Assembly: GCA_022782405.1 (NCBI GenBank)
Contig: JALFNK010000002.1
Location: 52,057 to 116,056 of the forward strand
Origin: Alistipes sp.
Lineage (GTDB): Bacteria > Bacteroidota > Bacteroidia > Bacteroidales > Rikenellaceae
Length of the DNA: 64,000 bases
Reading direction: 5' to 3'
This document shows, piece after piece, positions 26,929-35,737 of this stretch. Made by a program: the position numbers and the translations under genes. The stretch's first letter is position 1. Every line of letters starts with the position of its first letter. The notes under the pieces are model-generated. The model saw only the letters and a list, made by a program, of their open reading frames with translations. It was not told where the DNA came from and made no database searches.

Positions 26929-27414
26929 ATGTATTCCGACATGATTACGTCCGACACCCTTCCGATCCGCATCTGTCCGTTCGAGGCCCTTCCGACGACG
27001 AGCTACCACCGCATCGTGCAGGCCCGCGAGAAAGTCTTCTTTCTCGAACAGCATATCACCTGTCCCGACGCGGACGATACGGACCTCCGCTCGATCTTCC
27101 AATGGATCGAACGGTCGGGACGCATCATCGCCTTTCTGCGGATCATTCCTCCGGGCATTATCTGCAAAGAGGCCTCCGTGGGACGGGTGCTCGTCGACAG
27201 GGAGTTCCGTCGACAGGGACTGTGCCGGAAGATGATGCGGAGCGCCCTGCAATATATCGAGACGACGTGGGGTCCCTGCGGCGTCCGCATCTCGGCCCAG
27301 GCCCATCTCGAAAGGTTCTACACCTCGCTGGGGTTCGAAACAGTAACCCCGCCCTACGAGGAGGCCGGTATCCGGCATGTCGGCATGCTGCTCCACGCCA
27401 AGACAAGACCATAA
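26929..27414 (+). CDS. GNAT-family N-acetyltransferase
   Basis: A 161-residue ElaA-like GNAT protein. The acetyl-CoA binding block is VGRVLVDREFRRQGLCRKMMRSAL, and the C-terminal FYTSLGFETVTPPYEEAGIRHVGM matches the ElaA group (a conserved GI.H.GM ending). The ATG at 26929 is used; an ATG at 26941 is also possible. It follows lptD by 37 bases and may be co-transcribed. The substrate is unknown. Confidence 0.88.
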   Translation: MYSDMITSDTLPIRICPFEALPTTSYHRIVQAREKVFFLEQHITCPDADDTDLRSIFQWIERSGRIIAFLRIIPPGIICKEASVGRVLVDREFRRQGLCRKMMRSALQYIETTWGPCGVRISAQAHLERFYTSLGFETVTPPYEEAGIRHVGMLLHAKTRP

Positions 27415-27417
27415 TAT

Positions 27418-27457
27418 AAGGAGGCGGCGGGAACGATGTCCCTGCCGCCTCCTTTTT
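27418..27457. terminator. Bidirectional terminator
   Basis: AAGGAGGCGGC / GCCGCCTCCTT inverted repeat with a T run, between the convergent acetyltransferase and permease genes. Confidence 0.88.
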
Positions 27458-27474
27458 CCGACAATGCACACTCT

Positions 27475-28746
27475 CTATTCCGCCGGCTTCTCCGGCTCGT
27501 GGCGGTAACGGAAAACAACGGCGAAAACCACGGCTACGACAAGAGCATATCCGGCAAAAACGAGCCACGACTGCGACCAGCCGGCCACCATCGCCTCGGC
27601 GCTCTGCTGCGAATAGACGAAATGATTGACCACGACTTGTGCGCCAAGCGTACCGATCGTAGCGCCGATGCCGTTGGTCATGATCATGAAGAGTCCTTGA
27701 GCCGAGGAGCGGATCGCCACATCGGTCTCCTTATTGACGAAGAGCGAGCCCGAAATGTTGAAAAAGTCGAAGGCCACGCCGTAGACGATCATCGAAAGGA
27801 TGAACATCCAGACACCCGACCCGGGATTTCCCAATCCGAACAGACCGAATCGCAGCACCCAGGCCAGCATCGCCATAAGCATCACGTTCTTGATGCCGAA
27901 ACGCTTGAGGAAGAAGGGAATGAGCAGAATACAGAGTGTCTCGGACACCTGCGAGAGCGAGATGAGCGCATTGGCGTGGTTGGCGCCGAAGGTCGAGGCG
28001 TACTCCGGGATATCGCGGAAACTGGTGATGAAGGGGTTGGCGAATCCGTTGGTGATCTGCAGCGAAACGCCCAGCAGCATCGAGAAGATGAAGAAAAGGG
28101 CCATGCGCTTCTGCTTGAAGAGGGTGAAAGCACGCAACCCGAACGCCTCGACAAGGTTCTTCTTGTCCTCCGCACGGCTGGTCGGGCATGAGGGCAGCGT
28201 CATGGCGTAGAAGCCCAGCACGAGCCCCAGCACGGCGCACTGGATAAACTGCATGTAGGTAGTCTGGAATCCGGCGGCATCACAGACGAGCATCGAGCAG
28301 ATGAAGCCCACAGTACCCCACACGCGGATCGGCGGGAAGGATTTGACCGTATCGAGCCCGGCACCTTCCAGCACACAGTAGGCCACCGAGTTCGACAGGG
28401 CGATCGTCGGCATGTAGAAGGCCACGCTGAACGAATAGAGCGTAAAAAGCACTCCGAACGACACTTCCGTCCCGGAAGACATGGCATAATATCCCGCCGC
28501 AGCCATGAAGAGTGCGGCCGTAAGGTGGCAGATGCCGAGCAGACGCTGTGCCGGCACCCAGCGGTCGGCGACGATGCCGATCACCGCAGGCATGAAGAGC
28601 GAAACGATGCCCTGCATGGCATAGAAGATTCCGATATGCGACGCCAGATCGACGCCGACCAGGTAGGACCCCATCGAGGTCAGGTAAGCGCCCCAGATCG
28701 CATACTGGAGAAAATTCATGACGACAAGGCGCAGTTTGGTTCCCAT
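27475..28746 (-). CDS. MFS nucleoside permease (NupG/XapB-like)
   Basis: A 423-residue inner-membrane proton symporter with about 12 hydrophobic segments. The N-terminus (LRLVVMNFLQYAIWGAYLTSMGSYL) and the loop GIVADRWVPAQRLLG match the nucleoside:H+ symporter family rather than general MFS drug exporters. The C-terminal SAQGLFMIMTNGIGATIG also fits. It is monocistronic. Which nucleosides are taken up cannot be told. Confidence 0.88.
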   Translation of the reverse strand: MGTKLRLVVMNFLQYAIWGAYLTSMGSYLVGVDLASHIGIFYAMQGIVSLFMPAVIGIVADRWVPAQRLLGICHLTAALFMAAAGYYAMSSGTEVSFGVLFTLYSFSVAFYMPTIALSNSVAYCVLEGAGLDTVKSFPPIRVWGTVGFICSMLVCDAAGFQTTYMQFIQCAVLGLVLGFYAMTLPSCPTSRAEDKKNLVEAFGLRAFTLFKQKRMALFFIFSMLLGVSLQITNGFANPFITSFRDIPEYASTFGANHANALISLSQVSETLCILLIPFFLKRFGIKNVMLMAMLAWVLRFGLFGLGNPGSGVWMFILSMIVYGVAFDFFNISGSLFVNKETDVAIRSSAQGLFMIMTNGIGATIGTLGAQVVVNHFVYSQQSAEAMVAGWSQSWLVFAGYALVVAVVFAVVFRYRHEPEKPAE

Positions 28747-28836
28747 AACAGGCTGGTTTTAGGCTTATAAACAAATTTTCCGCACCTCCTTTCGGGTACG
28801 GCGAAAACAAAATTAAAAATTTTTTTCGAATTTTTC

Positions 28837-28867
28837 TTTGCAATTGCAAAATAAAGTTCTACTTTTG
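28837..28867 (+). promoter_or_regulatory. Promoter of tRNA-Gln
   Basis: TTTG at 28837-28840 and TACTTTTG at 28860-28867, with 19 bases between: a close match to the Bacteroidetes housekeeping consensus. Confidence 0.85.
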
Positions 28868-28884
28868 CATCACCAAAACGTCAT

Positions 28885-28955
28885 TGAGCTATGGTGTAAT
28901 GGTAACACAACAGATTCTGGTCCTGTTATTCTTGGTTCGAATCCAGGTAGCTCAA
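28885..28955 (+). tRNA. tRNA-Gln (anticodon CTG)
   Basis: Cloverleaf with acceptor stem TGAGCTA / TAGCTCA, D arm GTGT/ACAC, anticodon loop TTCTGGT (anticodon CTG at 28917-28919), T arm CTTGG-TTCGAAT-CCAGG and discriminator A at 28955. CCA is not encoded. The base of the anticodon stem next to the loop is an A-C mismatch (28914/28922). It has its own promoter and terminator. Confidence 0.93.
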
Positions 28956-28959
28956 CAAG

Positions 28960-28994
28960 AAAAATGCAGTTCTCACACAAGAGGCTGCATTTTT
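28960..28994 (+). terminator. Intrinsic terminator of tRNA-Gln
   Basis: AAAAATGCAG / CTGCATTTTT stem starting 5 bases after the tRNA. Confidence 0.85.
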
Positions 28995-29029
28995 CGTTTT
29001 ACGACATACACCAAAATCCGCCTCCGACC

Positions 29030-30439
29030 ATGAAACCGTACTTCACCACCCTGCTGTCGCTGCTGTCGCTCATCCTGCTGCCCGCCGCTCTTCGGGCGCA
29101 AAGCCCCGCCGGCATCTGGGACGGCACGCTCTCCTTTGCCGGGAGCAGCCTTCCGCTCACGATCCGCATCACGGAAGCCCCCGAAGGTTATGCCGCCACG
29201 CTCGAAAGTCCCGATCAGGGGCTGCGCGGCCTGCAGGCCGATACGGTGGATTTCCACAATCCGGAGCTGAAGATCGCTTTCGGAGCGCTGCGCGCCCGCT
29301 ACCGCGGGGCGCTGATGCCCGGAGGAATGGTCATGGGCATCTTCCAACAGAACGGGCAGGAGTTTCCGCTGCTGCTCAAATGCCGTCCGGCTGCCGTCCG
29401 AAGTCAGGAGCCGCAGCCGCCCTTCCCTTATATATGCCGCGAGGTGTCATTTCCGAGCCGTGCCGACGGCGTCGAACTGCACGGCACGCTGACCCTGCCC
29501 GCAGAAGGGATGCCCCGTGCCGCCGTGGTACTGGTTACCGGCAGCGGCCTCCAGAACCGCGACGAGGAGCTCTTCGGGCACAAGCCCTTCCTGGTGATTG
29601 CCGACCGCCTGACCCGCCGCGGCTATGCCGTACTGCGCTACGATGACCGGGGGTTCGGCGCTCCGGAATCGGAGCAACACCGTCTGCTCGACAATGCCAC
29701 GACCGACGACTTCACGCTCGACGCCCTGGGCGCCTTCGACTGTCTTGCCGCGCTGCGCGACACAACGGCATGTCCGATCGGAATCCTCGGCCACAGCGAG
29801 GGCGGCACGATCGCCTTCGTAGCGGCTGCCCGGGAGCCCCGCGTCGATTTCATCGTCTCGATGGCCGGACTGGCCGTGCGCGGCGACCGGGCAAGTCTCG
29901 GGCAGAACCGGCGGCTGATGGAGCTGCAGGGACTCGACATGGCACTTACGGAGGATTGCTGCACGTTGCTCGAAGCGGTCTACGCGGAGATACGCAATCA
30001 TACGCGCGAAGAGCTGAAAGCCGAAAGCGCCGAACTGAAGATGCGCCTTGCGGCCCGGGAACCCGCGGCCTCGCTGCCGCCGGCCATGCGGGGAAACCTG
30101 CTGCAGTTGCTCGACAGCGCCGCTGCCAATGCATGGATCTACCATTTCCTGACCTACGATCCAGCCGAAGCGATTGCCGCAGCCGGAGAACGTCCCGTAT
30201 TGGCAATCAACGGCACGCTCGACCGGCAGGTCGATGCCGAAGAGAACCTCGGCACGATCCGCCGCCTGCTCGGAAAATCGCCGGCGTTGACCGTAAAGTC
30301 CTTCGAGGGGTTGAACCACCTTTTCCAACCCTGCGCGACAGGCGACGTGGCCGAATACGAACGCATCGAAACGACGATCGCCCCCGAAGTGCTCGAGGCA
30401 ATCGCCGCATGGCTCGACACCCGCTGCCGACCGGAATGA
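29030..30439 (+). CDS. Secreted alpha/beta-hydrolase (dienelactone hydrolase/esterase type)
   Basis: A 469-residue exported hydrolase. The signal peptide is MKPYFTTLLSLLSLILLPAALRA. Residues 22-130 form a small beta-rich domain (GIWDGTLSFAGSSLPLTIRI). The alpha/beta-hydrolase core has VTGSGLQNRDEELFGHKPF, RYDDRGFG, the nucleophile elbow GHSEGG (serine) and a late histidine in GLNHLFQP. The ATG at 29030 begins the signal peptide; the upstream frame runs through tRNA-Gln and is not coding. A periplasmic esterase or peptidase role is likely; the substrate is unknown. Confidence 0.88.
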   Translation: MKPYFTTLLSLLSLILLPAALRAQSPAGIWDGTLSFAGSSLPLTIRITEAPEGYAATLESPDQGLRGLQADTVDFHNPELKIAFGALRARYRGALMPGGMVMGIFQQNGQEFPLLLKCRPAAVRSQEPQPPFPYICREVSFPSRADGVELHGTLTLPAEGMPRAAVVLVTGSGLQNRDEELFGHKPFLVIADRLTRRGYAVLRYDDRGFGAPESEQHRLLDNATTDDFTLDALGAFDCLAALRDTTACPIGILGHSEGGTIAFVAAAREPRVDFIVSMAGLAVRGDRASLGQNRRLMELQGLDMALTEDCCTLLEAVYAEIRNHTREELKAESAELKMRLAAREPAASLPPAMRGNLLQLLDSAAANAWIYHFLTYDPAEAIAAAGERPVLAINGTLDRQVDAEENLGTIRRLLGKSPALTVKSFEGLNHLFQPCATGDVAEYERIETTIAPEVLEAIAAWLDTRCRPE

Positions 30440-30448
30440 GCGAAAACA

Positions 30449-30481
30449 GAGGCCCCAGAATCCTGAAGAATCCGGGGCCTC
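30449..30481. terminator. Stem-loop between convergent genes
   Basis: GAGGCCCC / GGGGCCTC stem extended by GGATTC-type pairing, but without a T run; a weak or factor-dependent terminator. Confidence 0.5.
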
Positions 30482-30518
30482 GCTGCAAATCCCTCCGGGA
30501 ACGACCTGGCGCGGGATT

Positions 30519-31142
30519 CTATTTTTTCGGACTGAAAATCCGGTATCCGATCGAAACGCCGATCTTGTTGGGATACCACTCGGAGGAGCCGTTGAAAGGA
30601 TCGGGATACTTCGGCTCCACGGGTCGATGGGGATGCATGTCGATCTCACCCGCAAGGCTGTACCCGTTGTAATGGCTGTCCATGAAGGCCCATCCCAGAA
30701 AGGCATCCACAAGCCACCGCTCGCCGAAACGGCGTTCCCATCCCACGCAGAGACCGATCATCATGCCGTAACCCTTGCTATAACGCTGTTCGAATTTCAG
30801 CGCCCAGTTCTCAATATAGGGTTTCGACATATCGAAGGCCATCATACCCAGGTTTGCTCCCAGGTACCATCCCTCGTTATGGGCCTTGAAATAGCGGCGG
30901 TATTCTCCCATGAAGATGGCGAAAAGCATATGTTTGTCGCCGATCGACTTCCACGGCGAAACGACGATATCGGTCTGCAGGGTCGATTTGGGAGAGATGG
31001 CAAACTCCACCGCCGGATTCACCACACCGGCCAGCGCATACAGCGCATTGAGCTTCACATAGCCCTGGGCCGCGGCCGCCGGCATCCGGAGAGCCGGGAG
31101 CAGAAGGAGCAACAGCAGGGTCCTGAACAACAGTTTCTTCAT
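30519..31142 (-). CDS. DUF3575-like outer-membrane beta-barrel protein
   Basis: A 207-residue exported protein with a signal peptide (MKKLLFRTLLLLLLLPALRMPAAAAQG). It has a repeating amphipathic strand pattern (VKLNALYALAGVVNPAVEFAI, YRRYFK, GWYLGANLG, WYPNKIGVSIGYRIF) ending in Phe-Ser-Pro-Lys-Lys. The pattern resembles DUF3575 proteins, small outer-membrane barrels of Bacteroidetes often linked to fimbrial or surface loci. The ATG at 31142 is chosen over one at 31169, which lies in the promoter region. It stands alone here. Confidence 0.78.
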   Translation of the reverse strand: MKKLLFRTLLLLLLLPALRMPAAAAQGYVKLNALYALAGVVNPAVEFAISPKSTLQTDIVVSPWKSIGDKHMLFAIFMGEYRRYFKAHNEGWYLGANLGMMAFDMSKPYIENWALKFEQRYSKGYGMMIGLCVGWERRFGERWLVDAFLGWAFMDSHYNGYSLAGEIDMHPHRPVEPKYPDPFNGSSEWYPNKIGVSIGYRIFSPKK

Positions 31143-31166
31143 TGCCTCGAACGGAGTTGGAACGGG

Positions 31167-31174
31167 CAAATATA
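31167..31174 (-). promoter_or_regulatory. -7 element for the DUF3575-like gene
   Basis: TATATTTG on the minus strand, 24 bases before the start codon and directly after the frr terminator. Confidence 0.7.
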
Positions 31175-31176
31175 TG

Positions 31177-31215
31177 AAAAAATCCGGCCCGACAAATATC
31201 GGGTCCGGATTTTTT
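31177..31215 (-). terminator. Intrinsic terminator of frr
   Basis: AAAAAATCCGG / CCGGATTTTTT stem, symmetrical, 20 bases past the frr stop. Confidence 0.9.
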
Positions 31216-31234
31216 CTCCCTGCGGACGGTCCGC

Positions 31235-31792
31235 CTACACCGTCATGATCTCCTTCTCTTTCTTGGCCAAAGCCTCGTCCAGGAGCTTCGAGAACTTCTC
31301 GAGCAGTTTCTGCGACTGCGTCTCTCCATCTTTCGACTCGTCCTCGGGCATTCCCTCCTTCATGGCTTTCTTGAAGGCTTCGACGGCATCCCGGCGTGCA
31401 TTGCGCAGGCTGATGCGGGCCGTTTCGCCCTCACCGCGCACCTGTTTCACCAGACTTTTGCGGCGCTCCTCCGTGAGAGGCGGGATCGACAGCCGGATCG
31501 TCTCTCCGTTGTTCGAGGGCGTCAGTCCGATGTTCGAGTCGATGATCGCCTTTTCGATCGGCCGCAACATGTTTTTGTCCCACGGCTGAATCAGTATGGT
31601 CTTGGCATCGGGAACGGTAACGCTGGCGGCACCCGAAACGGGAACCTGCGAACCGAAATAATCGACCATTACGCCGTTCAGCACGTTGGGCGACGCCTTG
31701 CCGGCCCGGATGTTGAGCAGCTCCTCCTCGAGGTGATCGATGGCCTTCTGCATGCGCTGGGTGGCGTCGTTGAGAATTGTCTTGGTATCCAT
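31235..31792 (-). CDS. frr: Ribosome recycling factor
   Basis: Splits post-termination ribosomes together with EF-G. The 185-residue length and blocks are typical: an N-terminal helix MQKAIDHLEEELLNIRAGKASPNVL, then IQPWDKNMLRPIEKAI, NNGETIRLSIPPLTEERRK and a long C-terminal helix. It is the last gene of the pyrH-tlpA-frr unit on the minus strand. Confidence 0.97.
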   Translation of the reverse strand: MDTKTILNDATQRMQKAIDHLEEELLNIRAGKASPNVLNGVMVDYFGSQVPVSGAASVTVPDAKTILIQPWDKNMLRPIEKAIIDSNIGLTPSNNGETIRLSIPPLTEERRKSLVKQVRGEGETARISLRNARRDAVEAFKKAMKEGMPEDESKDGETQSQKLLEKFSKLLDEALAKKEKEIMTV

Positions 31793-31805
31793 AGTAATCT
31801 CTGCG

Positions 31806-32378
31806 TTATTGATTTTCGAGTGTTTTTTCGATGGTGCGGATCAGTTCGTCGAACTCTGCGGCATCATACCCCACCGACGTTGCCACGACCTTTCCCTCGC
31901 GGTCGATCAGGAAGTTGCGGGGGATGTAGTTCGAAGCATAGAGTCCGTAGACCGTCTCGGTCGAGTCGAGGCCCATCGGGAAATCGTATCCGTTCTTCTC
32001 GCGGAAGGCCGCCACGTCGCTCCGCGCCTCGCCCCGCGAAAGGGGCAGGAAGACGAAATCGCGGCCTGCGAACCGCTCGATGACATCCGTGCCGACACGG
32101 GCCATTTCGGCCCGGCAGGGCGGACACCAGGTCGCCCAGAAATTCAGCAGCACGACCTTGCCGCGCAGATCCGAAAGCCGGACCTGCGAACCGTCGAACA
32201 TGCCGACGACAAAGTCGGGGGCTACATCGCCCGCCTCGACCAGCGTGGCGGCCTGCACCTCGCCGGCCACCTTCGCCGCGCGGTTGCCGCATCCGGGAAG
32301 CAGCAGGATGACCGCAAGGATGATCGCGATCAGCGCCAGCAGCACCCACAATGACTTGTTGCTCTTTCTCACAGCCAT
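31806..32378 (-). CDS. TlpA-type thioredoxin-like lipoprotein
   Basis: A 190-residue membrane-anchored periplasmic oxidoreductase. It has an N-terminal hydrophobic segment with a lipobox ending in LLLPGC (Cys about 30), then an AhpC/TSA-Redoxin fold with the active site WATWCPPCRAEM. The family reduces periplasmic disulfides, for example in cytochrome maturation. It sits between pyrH (3 bases upstream) and frr (13 bases downstream), interrupting the classical pyrH-frr pair. The electron donor and targets are unknown. Confidence 0.9.
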   Translation of the reverse strand: MAVRKSNKSLWVLLALIAIILAVILLLPGCGNRAAKVAGEVQAATLVEAGDVAPDFVVGMFDGSQVRLSDLRGKVVLLNFWATWCPPCRAEMARVGTDVIERFAGRDFVFLPLSRGEARSDVAAFREKNGYDFPMGLDSTETVYGLYASNYIPRNFLIDREGKVVATSVGYDAAEFDELIRTIEKTLENQ

Positions 32379-32381
32379 ATC

Positions 32382-33089
32382 CTACAGTTTTACACGGGTT
32401 CCGATTCCTTCGCCGGCAAGGACCTTGCCGAGGTTGCCCTCCGTATCCATGTCGAAGACAAGGATTTCGAGGCGGTTTTCGCGGCAGAGCGTAAAAGCCG
32501 TCAGGTCCATGACCTTGAGCCGCCGGTCGAGCACCTCCTCGAAGGAGATCTCGTCGAACTTCACGGCCGTGGGATCCTTCTCGGGATCGGCCGTATAGAC
32601 GCCGTCCACGCGCGTACCCTTCAGCAGCACGTCAGCCTCGATCTCGATGCCGCGCAACGCCGCCGCCGAGTCGGTCGTGAAGTAGGGATTCGAAGTTCCG
32701 CCGCCGATAATCACGACGTATCCCGCCTCGAGGTATTCGATGGCCCGGGCCTTCGAGTAGTATTCGCCGATGGGCTCCATACGGATCGAGGTGAGCACCT
32801 TGCACTTCACGCCGTTGTCCTCGAGGGCAGACTGAAGCGCCAGCGAGTTGATGATCGTGGCCAGCATGCCCATCTGGTCGCCCTTCACGCGGTCGAAACC
32901 CCGCTTGGCCCCGGTGAGTCCGCGAAAGATGTTGCCACCGCCGATCACGATGCCGATCTGCACGCCCGAAGCCGCCGCATCGCGGATCTGCCCGGCATAG
33001 GATTGCAGCACCTCGGGCGAAAGGCCGTAGCTTGCCTTGCCCTGCAGCGACTCGCCGCTCAATTTCAAGAGTATGCGCTTGTATTTCAT
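32382..33089 (-). CDS. pyrH: UMP kinase
   Basis: Phosphorylates UMP to UDP with ATP; amino-acid kinase fold, 235 residues. Motifs are KRILLKLSGESLQG at the N-terminus, IGIVIGGGNIFRG, DQMGMLATIINSLAL and AIEYLEAGYVVIIGGGTSNPYFTTDSAAALR. The ATG at 33089 (MKYKRILLK) gives the standard length; the longer frame upstream lies in the promoter region. It leads the pyrH-tlpA-frr unit. A TATCTTCG resembling a -7 element lies at 33111-33118 on the same strand. Confidence 0.96.
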   Translation of the reverse strand: MKYKRILLKLSGESLQGKASYGLSPEVLQSYAGQIRDAAASGVQIGIVIGGGNIFRGLTGAKRGFDRVKGDQMGMLATIINSLALQSALEDNGVKCKVLTSIRMEPIGEYYSKARAIEYLEAGYVVIIGGGTSNPYFTTDSAAALRGIEIEADVLLKGTRVDGVYTADPEKDPTAVKFDEISFEEVLDRRLKVMDLTAFTLCRENRLEILVFDMDTEGNLGKVLAGEGIGTRVKL

Positions 33090-33199
33090 GCTTCGTAAAT
33101 TTATCGTATCGCGAAGATAGAAAAATTTTTCGGAATAATCCGCATCCGGAGCGCTTCTTTGTGAAAACGGACCCGCGAATCCACCATGCCGGAATAAAA

Positions 33200-33231
33200 T
33201 TTGGTATTGCGCCCCGGATACATTATCTTTG
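33200..33231 (+). promoter_or_regulatory. Promoter of dxs
   Basis: TTTG at 33200-33203 and TATCTTTG at 33224-33231, 20 bases apart; 30-base leader. Confidence 0.75.
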
Positions 33232-33261
33232 TCTACCACTTTCGTCAGCGAAACACCGAAA

Positions 33262-35136
33262 ATGCCCGAAGATTTTAAATTACTCCATACGATAAACGCT
33301 CCGAGCGACCTGAAAAAGCTCACTCCGGAGGAACTGCGACGTTACTGCGACGAATTGCGGAAGTATATCATCGACGAATGCTCGGTGCATCCCGGGCACC
33401 TTGCCTCGAGTCTCGGGGCCGTCGAACTGGCCACCGCGCTGCACTACGTCTTCGATGCGCCCGAGGACAAGATCGTCTGGGACGTCGGGCATCAGACCTA
33501 CGCCCACAAAATCATCACCGGGCGCCGCGAGGCTTTCCGGACCAAGCGGCAGCTGGGCGGCATCAGCGGCTTCCCGAAGATGTCCGAGAGTGCCTATGAC
33601 GCCTTCGGCGGCGGTCATGCGTCGGTATCGATCTCCGCAGCCTTCGGCATGGCCAAGGCGGCCGAGCTGCGCGGCGAGAAACGGCAGGTCGTGGCCGTGA
33701 TCGGCGACGGTTCGATGACCGGCGGCCTGGCATTCGAGGGTCTCAACAACGCCGGAGCCAGCAAGCAGACCAATCTGCTGGTGATCCTCAACGACAACCA
33801 GATGGCCATCGACCAGGCCACGGGCGCCCTGAAGAACTACCTGCTGAAGATCTCCACCTCGGTACACTACAATCGCTTCAAGCAACGGTTATGGGGTATC
33901 CTGTCCCATACGCCGCGCCTGCTGCGGCTGTGTCAGAAGGCCGGGAACGCCGTAAAACAGGGACTGCTGAACAAAAGTAATTTTTTCGAAAGCCTCAACT
34001 TCCGCTATTTCGGACCCGTGGACGGCCACAACCTCAAGGAACTGGTCCGCACGCTCCGCGCCCTGCACGATATCGAAGGGCCCAAGCTGCTGCATGTCAT
34101 GACCGTCAAGGGCAAGGGATACCGCCCGGCCGAAAACGACCAGTCGGTATGGCATGCCCCGGGATGTTTCAATCCCGATACGGGAGAGCGCATCACCTCG
34201 AGAAACGGAACGGCCCGCTACCAGGATGTTTTCGGCGAGACGCTGCTGGAACTCGCCCGGCAGGATGCCCGCGTCGTGGGCGTTACGCCCGCCATGCCTT
34301 CGGGCTGTTCGATGAACATCCTCATGCGCGAAATGCCCGACCGCTGCTTCGACGTGGGCATTGCCGAGGGGCATGCCGTAACCTTCTCGGCCGGTCTGGC
34401 CGCCGCCGGCATGGTCCCCTTCTGCAACATCTATTCGACCTTCATGCAGCGGGCCTACGACAACGTGATCCATGACGTGGCGATACAGGATCTTCCGGTC
34501 GTCATGTGCCTCGACCGGGGCGGACTGGTGGGCGAGGACGGCGTTACGCACCACGGGGTCTTCGACATGGCCGCCTTCGGGGCCGTGCCGGGTCTGACGA
34601 TCGCGGCCCCGCGCAACGAACGCGAACTGCGCAACCTGATGTACACGGCGCTGCATGCCGGACATCCCTTCATGATCCGCTACCCGCGCGGCTGCGGCGA
34701 AGGCGTTGTCTGGCACGGCGAACCTTTCGAGGCCCTGCCCGCAGGCCGCGGCGAGCGACTGCGCGACGGCGAACATCTGGCCTTGATCACCATCGGAACG
34801 ACGGCGGGAGCCGCCGCGCGGGCCGCGGAACGTGCCGCAGAAACCGGCGTAAGCGTCGCTCATTACGACCTGCGCTATGTGAAACCGCTCGACGAAGAGC
34901 TGCTCGACGAGGTGGGCCGTCGTTTCCGGAGGGTCATTACCGTCGAAGACGGCTGCCTGCGCGGCGGAGTGGGCGAAGCCGTTGCCGCATTCTTCAATAC
35001 GCGCGGCTACGATACGCAAGTCCAAATGCTGGGCATCGGCGACGCCTGGGTCGAACACGGCACCCCGCTGCAGTTGCAGGCCCTCTGCGGATACGACGAG
35101 GAGGCCATTCTCCGGAGGATTCTCGAGTTGCGATAA
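33262..35136 (+). CDS. dxs: 1-deoxy-D-xylulose-5-phosphate synthase
   Basis: Thiamine-diphosphate enzyme that makes DXP from pyruvate and glyceraldehyde 3-phosphate, the entry step of the MEP isoprenoid pathway. It has 624 residues. Visible motifs include [20 protein letters not shown], the ThDP/Mg motif [44 protein letters not shown] and [18 protein letters not shown]. The ATG at 33262 is chosen; an upstream in-frame TTG lies at the promoter. It is followed by the lipocalin gene after 59 bases. Confidence 0.96.
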   Translation: MPEDFKLLHTINAPSDLKKLTPEELRRYCDELRKYIIDECSVHPGHLASSLGAVELATALHYVFDAPEDKIVWDVGHQTYAHKIITGRREAFRTKRQLGGISGFPKMSESAYDAFGGGHASVSISAAFGMAKAAELRGEKRQVVAVIGDGSMTGGLAFEGLNNAGASKQTNLLVILNDNQMAIDQATGALKNYLLKISTSVHYNRFKQRLWGILSHTPRLLRLCQKAGNAVKQGLLNKSNFFESLNFRYFGPVDGHNLKELVRTLRALHDIEGPKLLHVMTVKGKGYRPAENDQSVWHAPGCFNPDTGERITSRNGTARYQDVFGETLLELARQDARVVGVTPAMPSGCSMNILMREMPDRCFDVGIAEGHAVTFSAGLAAAGMVPFCNIYSTFMQRAYDNVIHDVAIQDLPVVMCLDRGGLVGEDGVTHHGVFDMAAFGAVPGLTIAAPRNERELRNLMYTALHAGHPFMIRYPRGCGEGVVWHGEPFEALPAGRGERLRDGEHLALITIGTTAGAAARAAERAAETGVSVAHYDLRYVKPLDEELLDEVGRRFRRVITVEDGCLRGGVGEAVAAFFNTRGYDTQVQMLGIGDAWVEHGTPLQLQALCGYDEEAILRRILELR

Positions 35137-35195
35137 AACCGTCCCGACCCGGAACGGCACGGTAAATGCAGGGATTCCTCCAAAAACGCCTTGCC

Positions 35196-35729
35196 ATGAA
35201 ATACATCACACTCTGCCTGTTCACGGCTTTGGCCGTAGCGAGCGTCGCCTGCGGAAGAGGCCGCGCCAAACGGATCGACACGACTCCCGTGGCCGTATTC
35301 GACCTTGACCGCTATTTGGGGAACTGGTATGAGATAGCCCGGTACAACCACCGTTTCGAGCGCGGCATGCAACAGGTGCGGGCCGAATACATACTCGAGG
35401 CTCCGGGACATATCCGCGTGGTGAACAGCGGCGTGGATGCCGAGGGAAAATACCGCGAGGCCATCGGCAAGGCCCACCCGGGGAAATACCCCGGACAGTT
35501 GCGCGTCTCCTTCTTTTGGATCTTCTATGCAGATTACAACGTTCTGGCGTTGGATCCGGCCTACCGCTGGGCCCTGGTGGGGAGCAATTCCCCAAAATAT
35601 CTGTGGATTCTTTCCCGCACCCCAACCCTGCCGGACACGGAACTGGAGGAGATTCTCCGCCAGGCCGCAGCCCGCGGCTATGACACGACACGACTTCTGT
35701 ACGTTTCCCAGGACAGGAATACGGACTGA
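35196..35729 (+). CDS. Bacterial lipocalin (Blc-like lipoprotein)
   Basis: A 177-residue outer-membrane lipoprotein. The signal ends in a lipobox at Cys19 (AVASVAC). Lipocalin motif 1 is present as LDRYLGNWYEIARYNHRFERG, with RVSFFWIFYADYNVLALDPAYRWALVGSN as the conserved middle and LWILSRTPTLP as the late motif. Blc proteins bind lipids, especially lysophospholipids, in envelope maintenance. It is probably co-transcribed with dxs by proximity. The ATG at 35196 begins the signal peptide. Confidence 0.92.
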   Translation: MKYITLCLFTALAVASVACGRGRAKRIDTTPVAVFDLDRYLGNWYEIARYNHRFERGMQQVRAEYILEAPGHIRVVNSGVDAEGKYREAIGKAHPGKYPGQLRVSFFWIFYADYNVLALDPAYRWALVGSNSPKYLWILSRTPTLPDTELEEILRQAAARGYDTTRLLYVSQDRNTD

Positions 35730-35737
35730 CGTTCGGG

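Noticed and set aside
28838..29029. Upstream extension of the alpha/beta-hydrolase frame
   Set aside because: It passes through tRNA-Gln and its terminator; the signal peptide begins at 29030.
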